Shown piece by piece: positions 54,842 to 63,806 of a DNA stretch of 64,000 nt. The position numbers and the translations under genes are program-made. The DNA is taken from NCBI RefSeq assembly GCF_004681125.1, contig NZ_SIHO01000003.1, forward strand, positions 62,001 to 126,000, in the 5' to 3' direction. Position 1 is the stretch's first letter, and every line of letters begins with the position of its first letter. The DNA is from Glacieibacterium arshaanense. GTDB lineage: Bacteria > Pseudomonadota > Alphaproteobacteria > Sphingomonadales > Sphingomonadaceae. The notes beneath the pieces were generated by a model. It was given only the letters and a program-made list of their open reading frames with translations, was not told the DNA's origin and made no database searches.

Positions 54842-54970
54842 GCCTCCGGCGGGCAGGCGTGACGCCTGCACCCGGTTGTTGGTGTGGGTGTACAGAGCGC
54901 GCCGCTGGCTCCTGATGCGCTGCCGAAATTAATGGGTGCAGGGACAAGTCCCTGCCCGCCGGAGGCTCTT
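54842..54970. repeat. REPIN-like inverted repeat pair, copy E
   Basis: Left arm 54842-54873 (inner palindrome GCAGGCGTGACGCCTGC) and right arm 54934-54970 (GCAGGGACAAGTCCCTGC) with a 60-bp spacer. The spacer side next to the right arm reads ATTAAT, as in copies A and C, and parts of it (GCGCATCA in reverse) match copy A's spacer. The two arms are of different subtypes. Confidence 0.9.
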
Positions 54971-54976
54971 AAGCCT

Positions 54977-55618
54977 TCAGCCCCCCGCTGCAATCATCGC
55001 GGTCACCGCCTTGATGCGCGCATCAAGGTCGGGCAGCCACGGCGCGTTCGGCGGCGCGACCGCACGCAGCGCTTGCCATTCGCGCAGCGCCGACTTGGCG
55101 TCACCGGCCTGCAGCCACGCCAGCCCGAGGAAGTAGCGCGGCGCCGGATTTTCGGGCGCGAGCTTGCCGGCATTGTCGAATGCCAGTCGCGCCGCGGGCG
55201 TCACCATGCCGCCGGCGTGCATCATCATCGCCTGGCCCAGACCGACCCACAAATCGGCATCGTTGGGCATCGCCTTGAGTGCGACCTGCAGCCCATCGAT
55301 GGCATCTTCGGTGCGGCCTTCGCGGGTCAGCGCATCGGCAAAGGTCAGCCACGCGCCGACATCGCCCGAATTGGCGAGCAGCGCCTGCCGCGAGGCTTCG
55401 AATTCGGTGGTGGAATCGCGGTCGGCTTCGGGGCGTGGCGCCGGCACGGCGGGCAAATCGGGTCGCCCGGCGACCAGATAGCCGACGACGCCGAGCGTCA
55501 GGGCGCCAAGTACGGCTATCACTCGCGGCCGTTGCCGCCAGCTTCCGCGCAGCATCAGCCCGGCGAGCGCTGCCACCAGCAGCACTACGGCAATCAGCGT
55601 GACGATCAGCGGGGTCAT
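54977..55618 (-). CDS. ccmI: cytochrome c maturation TPR protein (CcmI/NrfG-like)
   Basis: A 213-residue membrane-anchored protein. Two hydrophobic segments (about residues 4-22 and 33-50) precede a periplasmic TPR domain with units such as LTFADALTREGRTEDAIDGL and YFLGLAWLQAGDAKSALREW. CcmI presents apocytochrome c to the CcmFH complex. It is the last gene of the ccm operon; ATG 55618 overlaps the ccmH stop. Confidence 0.9.
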   Translation of the reverse strand: MTPLIVTLIAVVLLVAALAGLMLRGSWRQRPRVIAVLGALTLGVVGYLVAGRPDLPAVPAPRPEADRDSTTEFEASRQALLANSGDVGAWLTFADALTREGRTEDAIDGLQVALKAMPNDADLWVGLGQAMMMHAGGMVTPAARLAFDNAGKLAPENPAPRYFLGLAWLQAGDAKSALREWQALRAVAPPNAPWLPDLDARIKAVTAMIAAGG

Positions 55619-56034
55619 GCTTTGGTCTCCGAGCCGCGCCGCCGGAACAGCCGCAGCGCCAGCAACAGACCGACGCCAAGGAACAGCAACGGCGCCAGCC
55701 AAAGGCCAAGTGCGGCGCCATGCGTTGGCGGGTTGAAACTGACCCAGTCGCCGTAGCGCTTGATCAGCCAGGCGCGGACTTCGTCGGGTGATTCACCAGC
55801 GGCAATCTTGCTGCGGACCAGCGCGCGCATATCGCCGGCCATGTCGGCATGGCTGTCAGCAATCGACTGGTTCTGGCAGACGAGGCAGCGCAGTTCGTGC
55901 ATCAGCGCCTGCGCCTTGGCTTCCTGCGCCGCATCCGGCAGCGGCGTGTCGGCGAGCGCGGCCGGTGGCATTGTCGGGTCAGCAGCCAGCGGCGCCGCGA
56001 ACAGCAGCAACAGCGCCAGAAAAAGCGCCCTCAT
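55615..56034 (-). CDS. ccmH: cytochrome c maturation protein CcmH
   Basis: A 139-residue protein with a signal peptide (cut near LAAD), the redox motif LRCLVCQNQSIADS in the periplasm, and a C-terminal membrane anchor (about residues 105-125). CcmH keeps apocytochrome c cysteines reduced for heme ligation. Its start overlaps the ccmG stop (ATGA). Confidence 0.97.
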   Translation of the reverse strand: MRALFLALLLLFAAPLAADPTMPPAALADTPLPDAAQEAKAQALMHELRCLVCQNQSIADSHADMAGDMRALVRSKIAAGESPDEVRAWLIKRYGDWVSFNPPTHGAALGLWLAPLLFLGVGLLLALRLFRRRGSETKA

Positions 56035-56594
56035 CGCCCGGCCTCGGTCAGCTTGGCCATCAGCAGCGCGATGTGTTCGGGCCGGATTTCACCGATGTGC
56101 TGGTAGCGAATGATGCCGCGGCCATCGATGACGAAGGTTTCAGGGACACCGCTCGATCCCAGCGTAATCTGTGTCTGGCCGGTCTTGTCGAGCCCGACGC
56201 GCGTGAATGGATTGCCGTTGGTCTTCAGGAACGCCGCGACATCGTCGGGGGCGTCGCGCACCGCGATGCCGTTGACCGTCACGCCCATCGCCGTCAGCCG
56301 CGCCAGTTGCGGCGCCTCGACGCGGCAGGGGATGCACCATGACGCGAAGACGTTGACGAGCACCGGCTTGCCAGTTTTGAAATCGGCGCTGGTCAGGCCG
56401 GGCGCACCGCCAAGCCCGGGCAGATTGACCGCCGGCATCGGCTGGCCGATCAGTTTCGAGGTCACGGTGACGCGCGTTTCGCGGCCAAGCTGGCTACCGA
56501 CGAATACCACGAACACCGCGAACAGCAGCAGCGGGCCGTAAATCGCCAGCCGCGTCAGCCAGCTGCGTGCGGGGGTTTCGGGTGTCTCGGTCAT
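56031..56594 (-). CDS. ccmG: thiol:disulfide interchange protein CcmG/DsbE
   Basis: A 187-residue thioredoxin-like protein anchored by one N-terminal helix (YGPLLLFAVFVVFVGS). The active site is ASWCIPCRVEAP, and GSSGVPETFVID holds the cis-proline region. It reduces CcmH and apocytochrome in the periplasm. ATG 56594 is chosen at the membrane-anchor start; it overlaps the ccmF stop. Confidence 0.96.
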   Translation of the reverse strand: MTETPETPARSWLTRLAIYGPLLLFAVFVVFVGSQLGRETRVTVTSKLIGQPMPAVNLPGLGGAPGLTSADFKTGKPVLVNVFASWCIPCRVEAPQLARLTAMGVTVNGIAVRDAPDDVAAFLKTNGNPFTRVGLDKTGQTQITLGSSGVPETFVIDGRGIIRYQHIGEIRPEHIALLMAKLTEAGR

Positions 56595-58528
56595 GCCGCC
56601 ACCAAAGCGCCGACCGGCTGCGCTGCACTGCGTCGCGCACTTGCACGCGCCGTCATCGACAGCGCACCGCCGAGCGCCATGATCAGCCCGCCCGCCCAGA
56701 TCCAGATAACGAACGGCTTCCACCAGACATGCAGCTGCCAGCGGCCCGAACCATCGGGTTTGCCGAGCACGGCGTACAGGTCACCGTTGATGCGCGTGTG
56801 GATCGCCGCCTCGGTGGTGTCCATCATCGGCGAGGTGTATAGGCGCGCCTGCGGGTGCAGCACCGTCAGCGGCTGGCCGCCGCGCGAGACGTCGAGCGTG
56901 GCCTCCAGCGCGGTCCAGTTGGCGCCCGCCACCGGCGCGACATCGACCAGCTTCATCGTATAGCCCGCGACTTCGGCGCTTTCGCCGAGCCGCAGGTTGA
57001 CCAGCAGTTCGCGCGTCAACGCACCGCTCGCGGTGATGCCGAACAGCGTGAACGCGACACCCAGATGCGCCAGCGCCATGCCCCAGGTCGCACGCGGCGT
57101 GCGCCACGGCATCCGGCCCCACAGGATGGCGAGCGTCGCGACGCCGAGCCACGCCGACAGCGCAAAGCCGATCAGCGAGAACGCCGCGCGCACATCCCAG
57201 ACGGCGAACGCATAGAGCGCCAGAGCGACCGCGAGCAGGCCCGGCACCGCCAGTTTGCGCGCGAGCTTGTCGGTGCGCGCTGCGCCCCAGGTGAGGAACG
57301 GCCCGACCGCCATCAGCAGCACCAGCGGGATCATCAGCGGGCCAAACGTCGCGTTGAAATATGGCGGGCCGACCGAAATCGGGCCGACGCCCAGCACATC
57401 GACGAGCAGCGGATAGCCCGAGCCGACAAACACCACGCCCAGGCCCGCGGCGAGCAGCAGATTGTTGGCGACCAGCGCGCCTTCACGACTGACGGGGGCA
57501 AAGCCTTCGCCGACCGCAACGGTCGAAGCGCGCAGTGCATAAAGCAGCAACGCGCCGCCGATATACAGCGCCAGCAGCACCAGCAGAAAGGCACCGCGCG
57601 CCGGATCGACGGCGAACGCATGCACCGACGTCAGCAGCCCCGAACGCACCACGAAGGTACCGATCATCGACAGCGAGAAGCCGACGACGGCGAGCAGGAT
57701 CGTCCAGTTGCGCAGTGCGTCGCGCTTGGCCAGCACCGCCACCGAATGCAGCAGCGCGGTCGCGGCAAGCCACGGCATCAGCGAGGCGTTTTCGACCGGG
57801 TCCCAGAACCAGTAGCCGCCCCAGCCGAGCTCGTAATAGGCCCACCAGCTGCCGAGCGTGATGCCGCAGCCCAGTGCCGCCCACGCTGCCAGCACCCAGG
57901 GCCGCACCGCCGCCGCCCAGGCCGGGCCGACGCGGCGTTCGAGTAAAGCTGCCACGGCAAACGCGAACGCTACCGACAGCCCGACATAGCCGGCGTAGAG
58001 CATCGGCGGATGGAACGCGAGGCCGGGGTCCTGCAGCAGCGGGTTGAGGCCGTTGCCCTGTGTCGGCGCAATCGCCAGCCGCGCGAACGGGTTCGAGGCG
58101 GCGAGCAGGAAGGCGTAAAAGCCCAGCGCGATGATGCCCTGCATCGACAGCACCAGCGCGCGGAAGCGGTCACCGAGCGGGCTGTCGGCGAGCGACACCG
58201 CGGCGCCCGCCACTGCCATCACCAGAATCCAGAGCAGCATCGAGCCTTCGTGATTCCCCCAGACGCCGCTCAATTTGTACAGCATCGGTTTCATCGTGTG
58301 GCTGTTTTCGGCGACCAGCTTGACCGAAAAGTCACTCGTCGCGAATGCCCAGACCAGCGACCCGAACGCCAGGCTGACAAGTAGCGCCTGTGCCAGTGCG
58401 GCCGGCACCGCGAGACCGGTCCAGCGCTCGGCATCATCGGCGGGCGCGCGCAGCCACGGCGCAAGCGCCTGCAGCAGCGCGAATGCCGCCGCCAGCCACA
58501 GCGCCGCGTGACCCAGTTCAACGATCAT
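56591..58528 (-). CDS. ccmF: heme lyase subunit CcmF
   Basis: A 645-residue polytopic protein with about fifteen transmembrane segments. The tryptophan-rich heme-binding WWD domain appears as WGGYWFWDPVENASLMPW, and conserved histidines occur in periplasmic loops (GVWGNHEGSM, LAFHPPMLYAGY). With CcmH and CcmI it ligates heme to apocytochrome c. The start overlaps the ccmE stop. Confidence 0.97.
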   Translation of the reverse strand: MIVELGHAALWLAAAFALLQALAPWLRAPADDAERWTGLAVPAALAQALLVSLAFGSLVWAFATSDFSVKLVAENSHTMKPMLYKLSGVWGNHEGSMLLWILVMAVAGAAVSLADSPLGDRFRALVLSMQGIIALGFYAFLLAASNPFARLAIAPTQGNGLNPLLQDPGLAFHPPMLYAGYVGLSVAFAFAVAALLERRVGPAWAAAVRPWVLAAWAALGCGITLGSWWAYYELGWGGYWFWDPVENASLMPWLAATALLHSVAVLAKRDALRNWTILLAVVGFSLSMIGTFVVRSGLLTSVHAFAVDPARGAFLLVLLALYIGGALLLYALRASTVAVGEGFAPVSREGALVANNLLLAAGLGVVFVGSGYPLLVDVLGVGPISVGPPYFNATFGPLMIPLVLLMAVGPFLTWGAARTDKLARKLAVPGLLAVALALYAFAVWDVRAAFSLIGFALSAWLGVATLAILWGRMPWRTPRATWGMALAHLGVAFTLFGITASGALTRELLVNLRLGESAEVAGYTMKLVDVAPVAGANWTALEATLDVSRGGQPLTVLHPQARLYTSPMMDTTEAAIHTRINGDLYAVLGKPDGSGRWQLHVWWKPFVIWIWAGGLIMALGGALSMTARASARRSAAQPVGALVAA

Positions 58529-58962
58529 GAAGTGACCTTGCCTTGCACCTTGTGCAGTGATCCCGCGACTTCGGGCGGCATGTATTTTTCGTCGTGCTTG
58601 GCGAGCACGCTGGTCGCGATGAAGGTGCCCTGCGCGTCGAAATGGCCTTCGGTGATGACACCCTGGCCTTCGCGGAACAGGTCGGGGACGATCCCGGTGT
58701 AGCGCACCGGCACGTCGCGCGCGTTGTCGGTGACGCGGAACGCCAGCGTCAGTCCGTCGGGCAGGCGCTGGACGCTGCCCTTTTGCACGAGCCCGCCAAG
58801 GCGGATCGCCTCGCCGGGCGCCGGGGCGTGCGCGAACACGTCGCTGGGGGCGTAGAAATAGGTGGCGCTGGTGCCAAGTGCCGAAATCCCCAGCGCCAGC
58901 GCGCCGGCCATCGCGGCGAGCGCCAGCCCGAGCAGCACGAGCCGCTGGTGTTTGGGCTTCAT
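58525..58962 (-). CDS. ccmE: heme chaperone CcmE
   Basis: A 145-residue periplasmic heme chaperone with an N-terminal anchor (about residues 7-29). The heme-binding histidine is in LAKHDEKYMPPEV. MKPKHQRL is the usual CcmE opening, which favours ATG 58962; a TTG at 58989 overlapping the ccmD stop would add nine residues. Confidence 0.95.
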   Translation of the reverse strand: MKPKHQRLVLLGLALAAMAGALALGISALGTSATYFYAPSDVFAHAPAPGEAIRLGGLVQKGSVQRLPDGLTLAFRVTDNARDVPVRYTGIVPDLFREGQGVITEGHFDAQGTFIATSVLAKHDEKYMPPEVAGSLHKVQGKVTS

Positions 58963-58985
58963 GCCCGGTTTGATGGTGTTGGTGT

Positions 58986-59123
58986 TCAACGTCGGCGCTC
59001 CGCCTTGAGCTTTTCGGCCGCCGCTTCGGCGCGCCGCATCGACACCCAGCTTTGCAGCAGGATGGCCAGCAAACCGCCGACGGTCACAGCATAGGCCGGG
59101 ATGATGAATGCGGCGTGAGTCAT
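58986..59123 (-). CDS. ccmD: heme exporter accessory protein CcmD
   Basis: A 45-residue single-pass membrane protein: THAAFIIPAYAVTVGGLLAI followed by a basic, charged helix. It sits exactly where CcmD belongs, between ccmC and ccmE, where it helps release holo-CcmE from CcmABC. ATG 59123 overlaps the ccmC stop. Confidence 0.93.
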   Translation of the reverse strand: MTHAAFIIPAYAVTVGGLLAILLQSWVSMRRAEAAAEKLKAERRR

Positions 59124-59851
59124 GTGTACGCCGCCGCAATCCGCCGCGACCGTGCTGCCACGGCTTGTTCGGCGAGCGCGGCGCGCATCCGCATCAGCAC
59201 GATGGCGCCGAACAACAGGCTGAACCCCGCGACCGACAGCAGCAGCGGCATCAGCATTTCGGGCGCGATCGACGATGACGCACCGGTTGCCGACAGCTTG
59301 ATGGATGAGCCTTGATGCAGCGTATTCCACCATTCGACCGAATATTTGATGATCGGCAGATTGATGACGCCGACAATGGCGAGGATCGACGCGGCCTTCC
59401 CGCCGCCACGCTCGGCCTCGGCACTGCTCAGCGCCAGATAGCCGAGATAGAGAAACAGCAGCACCAGCATCGAGGTCAGGCGCGCATCCCACACCCAGTA
59501 AGTGCCCCAGGTCGGCTTGCCCCACAGCGACCCCGAAATCAGGCAAATCGCGGTGAACGCTGCGCCGACTGGCGCAATCGCGCGTGCGGCGATTTCGGCG
59601 AGCGGATGCCGCCAGACCAGCGCAACGGCTGAAGCGACCGCCAGCCCCAGATAGCCACCACTGCCCAGCCACGCGGCCGGGACGTGGACATACATGATGC
59701 GGACGCTTTCGCCCTGCTGATAGTCGGGCGGGCTGTCGAACAGCCCGATCCACAGCCCGGCCGCGGTTAGCACCAGCCCGAGCAAGGTCAGCGGCAGCGT
59801 CAGCACACGGGCGATACGCAGGAAGCGGGCAGGGTTGGCAAAACGGTGCAT
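59120..59851 (-). CDS. ccmC: heme exporter protein CcmC
   Basis: A 243-residue protein with six transmembrane helices. The WWD motif region is WGTYWVWDARLTSML, with conserved histidines in MYVHVPAAW and near EWWNTLHQGSS. CcmC attaches heme to CcmE. A 42-base gap separates it from ccmB. Confidence 0.97.
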   Translation of the reverse strand: MHRFANPARFLRIARVLTLPLTLLGLVLTAAGLWIGLFDSPPDYQQGESVRIMYVHVPAAWLGSGGYLGLAVASAVALVWRHPLAEIAARAIAPVGAAFTAICLISGSLWGKPTWGTYWVWDARLTSMLVLLFLYLGYLALSSAEAERGGGKAASILAIVGVINLPIIKYSVEWWNTLHQGSSIKLSATGASSSIAPEMLMPLLLSVAGFSLLFGAIVLMRMRAALAEQAVAARSRRIAAAYT

Positions 59852-59893
59852 GGTCGGCGCCGGTCTAGCACCAAAGTCCGGGCGATTGCAGCA

Positions 59894-60523
59894 TCATTCC
59901 ATGCCGCTGCGCAATGCCGCAGCCGCGGCAAATGGTGTCACCGCGACAATCACCAATGTCGCCGCGCCGAGCAGCTGCAAGCCGCCCGGCTGGCCGACGC
60001 CGACGCCGAAAATTAGTATAGGCAGCGCGAGCGGCAGTACGATAAGTCCGGCGAGCGCGCCACCACCGCGCAAGCCGGCGGTCAGGCAGGCGGCGAGCAG
60101 CGCCAGTGCCGCGAGCGCCGGCGTGCCGATCAGCAGCCCAATTGCCAGAGGGGCCAGAGCCGGGGTGCCGAGCAATACCCCCGCGACCGGCAGCGCCACG
60201 AGCAGCGGCAGCGCAAAGCCGAGCCAGTGCGCGACCAGCCGTGCCGCCGCAAAGGTTTCGAGCGCCAACCCGCGCGTCACTAGCTGATCGAGCGTGCCGT
60301 CGGCGACATCGGGGGCGACCAACGTTTCGACCGGCAGCAGCGCGGCGAGCAGTGCCGCCACCCACAACACGCCCGGCGCAATCCCCAGCAGCAACTTGCC
60401 GTCGGGGCCGACGGCGAACGGGAACAGCGCCGCGGCGAGCACGAAGAACACCACCGGCAGCGCCAGCGCAGCCGGTCGGCGCAAGGCGAGCGCAAGGTCG
60501 CGGCGGACGAGCAACCAGAACAT
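59894..60523 (-). CDS. ccmB: heme exporter protein CcmB
   Basis: A 209-residue membrane component of the CcmAB ABC transporter, opening MFWLLVRRDLALALRRP with about six transmembrane segments and the typical DGTLDQLVTRGLALE loop. Its start lies within the ccmA stop codon. Confidence 0.95.
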   Translation of the reverse strand: MFWLLVRRDLALALRRPAALALPVVFFVLAAALFPFAVGPDGKLLLGIAPGVLWVAALLAALLPVETLVAPDVADGTLDQLVTRGLALETFAAARLVAHWLGFALPLLVALPVAGVLLGTPALAPLAIGLLIGTPALAALALLAACLTAGLRGGGALAGLIVLPLALPILIFGVGVGQPGGLQLLGAATLVIVAVTPFAAAAALRSGME

Positions 60524-61104
60524 CAGGCGAGCATCAGTTTTTGGGGCGCATCGAGCCCGATGTCGCCATGTGTCGCGGCAATGACCAGCCCGCCGTTGGC
60601 ACGGTGGGCACGCATCGCCGTGGCCAGCCGATCGAGCGAAGCGGCGTCGAGTCCGACACCGGGCTCGTCGAGCAACCACAATTCGGCACCCGAGGCATGT
60701 GCGCGCGCCAGCACGGCACGATGCTTTTGGCCGCTCGACAGTACGCCGACCGGCAGCTCGGCGAGCGGCAAAAGGTCGAATGCCGCCAGCGCCGCATCGA
60801 CCGCCGCTGCGCTCTGACCGTCGAGCCGCGCCCAGTGCGTCAGTTCGTCGCGCAGCCGCATATTGGGTTTGAGCGCCAGTTCATGCCCGGCCCAGCCGAT
60901 GCGAAACGGGTTGTCGATGCGGCCGGCAACGGGGCGCAGCAGTCCAGCCAGCATCCGCAAAAGGCTCGATTTTCCGGCGCCGTTGCGGCCTTCGATCTGC
61001 ACCGCGCCGCCGGCTTCGACGCGCAAGTCGAGCCCCTCGAACAGCAACCGGCCACCGCGCGCGCAGGCCAGCCCTTCGACAATCAACGCGGGTGCGGTGT
61101 TCAT
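60523..61104 (-). CDS. ccmA: heme exporter ATPase CcmA
   Basis: A 193-residue ABC ATPase. Walker A is GRNGAGKSSLLRML, the signature is LSSGQKHRAVLARA and Walker B is LWLLDEPGVGLD. It powers release of heme-loaded CcmE. It is the first gene of the ccmABCDEFGHI operon, divergent from yciB with 55 bases between starts, so the two promoters must overlap. Confidence 0.96.
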   Translation of the reverse strand: MNTAPALIVEGLACARGGRLLFEGLDLRVEAGGAVQIEGRNGAGKSSLLRMLAGLLRPVAGRIDNPFRIGWAGHELALKPNMRLRDELTHWARLDGQSAAAVDAALAAFDLLPLAELPVGVLSSGQKHRAVLARAHASGAELWLLDEPGVGLDAASLDRLATAMRAHRANGGLVIAATHGDIGLDAPQKLMLA

Positions 61105-61159
61105 TCTCGCTGCATAGCCGCTCTCGCGCCGCACCGCAAAACCGGCTAGAGCGCGGGGC

Positions 61160-61732
61160 ATGACGACCAAACCCAAGCCCTCGGCAACTGCCAAGTTCGT
61201 GCTCGATTTCGCGCCGCTGCTGGTGTTCTTTGCCGCCAACAAGCTCGCCGCCATCTTCGTCGCGACCTTTGCCACTATGGCAGTGACGTTGCTGGTGATG
61301 CTGGTCTCACACTTCCGCTACGGCCGCATCCAGCCGATGCAATGGGTCGTCGGCGTCATGGTGTTCGTGTTCGGCGCCGCGACTTTGGTGCTGCACGACC
61401 CCAACTTCATCAAGATCAAGCTGACCGTCATCTACCTGCTGTTCGCCGGCGTCCTGCTGTTCGGCAAGCTCACCCATCGCCCGCTGCTCAAGATGGCATT
61501 CGGCGAGGCGTTTCCGGCGCTCGACAATGACGGCTGGCGCAAGCTGACGCGCAACTGGATCATCTTTTGCCTGGCGCTCGCCGGCATGAACGAGGTGCTG
61601 CGCCGCACGCTGACCACCGACCAATGGGTCGACTTCAAGGTCTGGGGGGTGACGGCGATTACTTTCGTGTTCGCGCTGGCGCAGTCGCCGATTTTGTCGC
61701 GGCATGCGGAGGACAAGACGCCTAAGGGTTGA
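61160..61732 (+). CDS. yciB: inner-membrane septation protein YciB/IspZ
   Basis: A 190-residue protein with five transmembrane helices. KFVLDFAPLLVFFAANK, RPLLKMAFGEAFPALDNDGW and LTRNWIIFCLALAGMNE are the family's conserved stretches. YciB is involved in cell-envelope synthesis and division. GCGGGG precedes the ATG. A single REP-like arm follows the stop. Confidence 0.93.
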   Translation: MTTKPKPSATAKFVLDFAPLLVFFAANKLAAIFVATFATMAVTLLVMLVSHFRYGRIQPMQWVVGVMVFVFGAATLVLHDPNFIKIKLTVIYLLFAGVLLFGKLTHRPLLKMAFGEAFPALDNDGWRKLTRNWIIFCLALAGMNEVLRRTLTTDQWVDFKVWGVTAITFVFALAQSPILSRHAEDKTPKG

Positions 61733-61734
61733 GG

Positions 61735-61766
61735 GCCTTCGGCGGGCAGGGCTGAGCCCTGCACCC
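61735..61766. repeat. REP-like single arm, copy F
   Basis: GCCTTCGGCGGGC followed by GCAGGGCTGAGCCCTGC and ACCC; one arm only, two bases after the yciB stop. Confidence 0.8.
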
Positions 61767-61805
61767 GACTGTTTAGAGGGGGTTAAATCTGGTCAGCCTT
61801 TACGG

Positions 61806-61832
61806 GTGTGGAGACTTTCTAAGTCTCCACAC
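61806..61832. repeat. perfect 12-bp inverted repeat near sodB 3' end
   Basis: GTGTGGAGACTT and AAGTCTCCACAC are separated by TCT. The region on the sodB side (61833-61870) is very AT-rich. The hairpin lies after the sodB stop but has no run of T in either direction, so it is not a standard terminator; it may stabilise the sodB transcript. Confidence 0.6.
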
Positions 61833-61855
61833 AAATAATATTAAATATCAATTAG

Positions 61856-62446
61856 TTAATTGAAATTGTCAGCCGCAAAGTCCCAATTTACCAGCGATTT
61901 CAGGAACGCCGCGACATAGTCCGGGCGCTTGTTCTGGTAATCGAGATAATAGGCGTGCTCCCAGACATCGAGCGTCAGCAGCGGCGTCTGACCGTGGACC
62001 AGCGGCGTATCGGCATCGTGCGTCGTGGTGATCGCCAGTTTGCCGCCATCCGCCACCAGCCAGGTCCAGCCGCTGCCAAAATGCCCGGTTGCGGCCTTGG
62101 TGAACGCCTCGTCGAATGCCGCCTGGCCGCCGAAGTCGAGGATGATCGCGTCGGCCAGCTTGCCCGTCGGCGCGCCGCCGCCACCGGGCGTCATCGAATG
62201 CCACAGAAAGTCATGGTTCCACGCCTGTGCTGCGTTGTTGAACAGGACGGTGTCATTGCTCGCATGTGCGGCCGCGATGATCGCCGGCAAATCCTTGTCG
62301 GCGAGCGGCGTGCCGGCGATGGCAGCGTTGGTCTTGTCGACATAGGCCTTGTGATGCTTGCCGTGGTGAAACTGCAGCGTCTTTGCCGAGATGTGCGGCG
62401 CGAGCGCGTCGTCGGCATAGGGCAAGGGGGGAAACGTAAGCGGCAT
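61856..62446 (-). CDS. sodB: superoxide dismutase (Fe/Mn type)
   Basis: A 196-residue cytosolic superoxide dismutase. Metal ligands are in LQFHHGKHHKAYVD, WNHDFLWHSM and DVWEHAYYLDYQ. FNNAAQAWNHDFLWH and the glycine-rich SMTPGGGGAP favour the iron-binding type. The ATG at 62446 has GGAG eight bases upstream. It removes superoxide, which damages the Fe-S clusters made by the suf system in this window. Confidence 0.96.
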   Translation of the reverse strand: MPLTFPPLPYADDALAPHISAKTLQFHHGKHHKAYVDKTNAAIAGTPLADKDLPAIIAAAHASNDTVLFNNAAQAWNHDFLWHSMTPGGGGAPTGKLADAIILDFGGQAAFDEAFTKAATGHFGSGWTWLVADGGKLAITTTHDADTPLVHGQTPLLTLDVWEHAYYLDYQNKRPDYVAAFLKSLVNWDFAADNFN

Positions 62447-62540
62447 GGTGTGATCTCCGATGGTGGAACAATAGCCCCAACGCACCGAAACCAAACTCGA
62501 TCCAACGCCACGAGACAGTTTGTCGCGCACACCAAAAATT

Positions 62541-62576
62541 GGGTGCAGGCCTCAGGCCTGCCCGCCGGAGGCTCTT
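62541..62576. repeat. REP-like single arm, copy G
   Basis: GGGTGCAGGCCTCAGGCCTGCCC then GCCGGAGGCTCTT; one arm in the right-arm orientation, directly after the pspF stop. Confidence 0.85.
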
Positions 62577-63626
62577 CTAAAGCATCCCATGCCGCTTGAG
62601 CGCATGGCGCAACTGGTCATAGCTCAGCGCCAGCGCAGCGGCGGTGGCGCGCTGGTTATGGCGATGGCGGGCCAGCGTTTCGGTCAGGATGTCGTGTTCG
62701 TATTTGTTGATCGCCGCGCGCAGGTCGGGGACGGTGAGCGACGGCGCCGCGGGCAGGACGTCGGTGGTGGCCGCGACATCGGTCGTCGGGTCGATTTTGG
62801 GGGAAGGCAGCGCGGGTGCCTCGGTGCGGGTGGTCAGCGATTCGGTCGGGCGCCACGGTGAATCAAACGCATCGAAGACGATCGCGCCGATCGGCACTTC
62901 GGCGTCGCCCCAGCGGTAGAGCGAACGTTCAACGACATTTTTGAGCTCACGGACATTGCCCGGCCAAGGGTAGTTGGCCAGCGCGGTGGTCGAGGCGGGG
63001 GTGAAGCCGGGGAAGCCGCTCCAGCCGAGTTCGACCGCCATGCGGCGCGCGAAGTGGTTCGATAGCAGCGCGATGTCTTCCTTGCGGGCGCGCAGCGGCG
63101 GCAGCGTCACGACTTCGAAGCTGAGGCGGTCGAGCAGGTCGGCGCGGAAGCGGTTGGCGTGTGCGAGTGCGGGCAGGTCCTCGTTGGTGGCGCCGACAAC
63201 GCGCACATCAACGCTGATTGGCCGGTTCGAGCCGAGCCGCGTCAGCTCGCCATATTCGACGACGCGCAGCAGGCGTTCCTGCGCGCCGGCCGACAGCGTG
63301 GCGATTTCGTCGAGGAACAGCGTGCCGCCGTCGGCATCCTCGAAGCGGCCGGCACGCGCCCGGGTGGCGCCGGTGAAAGCGCCCGACTCATAACCGAACA
63401 GTTCGGCGTCGATCAGGTTTTCGGGCAGCGCCGCGCAATTCAGCGTCACCAGCGGGCCGCCCCAGCGCGGGGACAGGCGGTGGAGGCGCTCGGCAATCAG
63501 CTCCTTGCCGGTGCCGCGTTCGCCGATGACCAGCACCGGCCGGTTGAGCGCGGCGGCCAGGCTGGCGCGTTCGACGGCATCGAGAAAGCTCGGCGATTGG
63601 CCGACGAGTGTGGCGGGCGCTTGCAT
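62577..63626 (-). CDS. pspF: PspF-like sigma-54 activator
   Basis: A 349-residue AAA+ activator with no N-terminal receiver domain, as in PspF. Walker A is GERGTGKELIAERL, the sigma-54-contacting loop is GAFTGA, Walker B is GTLFLDEIATL and the arginine-finger region follows in HANRFRADLLDRLS. An Ala/Pro/Thr linker (about residues 260-305) leads to a Fis-type DNA-binding helix-turn-helix at the C-terminus. I chose ATG 63626; TTG 63632 would add two residues. It would activate the sigma-54 promoter found at 63737. Confidence 0.93.
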   Translation of the reverse strand: MQAPATLVGQSPSFLDAVERASLAAALNRPVLVIGERGTGKELIAERLHRLSPRWGGPLVTLNCAALPENLIDAELFGYESGAFTGATRARAGRFEDADGGTLFLDEIATLSAGAQERLLRVVEYGELTRLGSNRPISVDVRVVGATNEDLPALAHANRFRADLLDRLSFEVVTLPPLRARKEDIALLSNHFARRMAVELGWSGFPGFTPASTTALANYPWPGNVRELKNVVERSLYRWGDAEVPIGAIVFDAFDSPWRPTESLTTRTEAPALPSPKIDPTTDVAATTDVLPAAPSLTVPDLRAAINKYEHDILTETLARHRHNQRATAAALALSYDQLRHALKRHGML

Positions 63627-63736
63627 TCCCAATGTTTAGCGTAATTTCCCAATATTCAGCAAGGGTTCATCTACAAAAATTGCGCATAAAATGATAAAAT
63701 CATTCAATTTCAATGGGATAATTTTCCGCACAAAGT

Positions 63737-63753
63737 TGGCACGCTCCATGCAT
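63737..63753 (+). promoter_or_regulatory. sigma-54 (-24/-12) promoter
   Basis: TGGCACGCTCCATGCAT: GG at 63738-63739 and GC at 63750-63751 with exactly ten bases between, matching the TGGCAC-N5-TTGCA consensus except one base. It reads away from pspF toward the small gene at 63807. The AT-rich stretch 63640-63730 between it and pspF is the expected place for PspF and IHF binding. Confidence 0.85.
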
Positions 63754-63806
63754 TGCACTTGGCATGAGCCGCCAACCAGCGGCCAAAGAGTTCAAGGAGA
63801 AGACCA

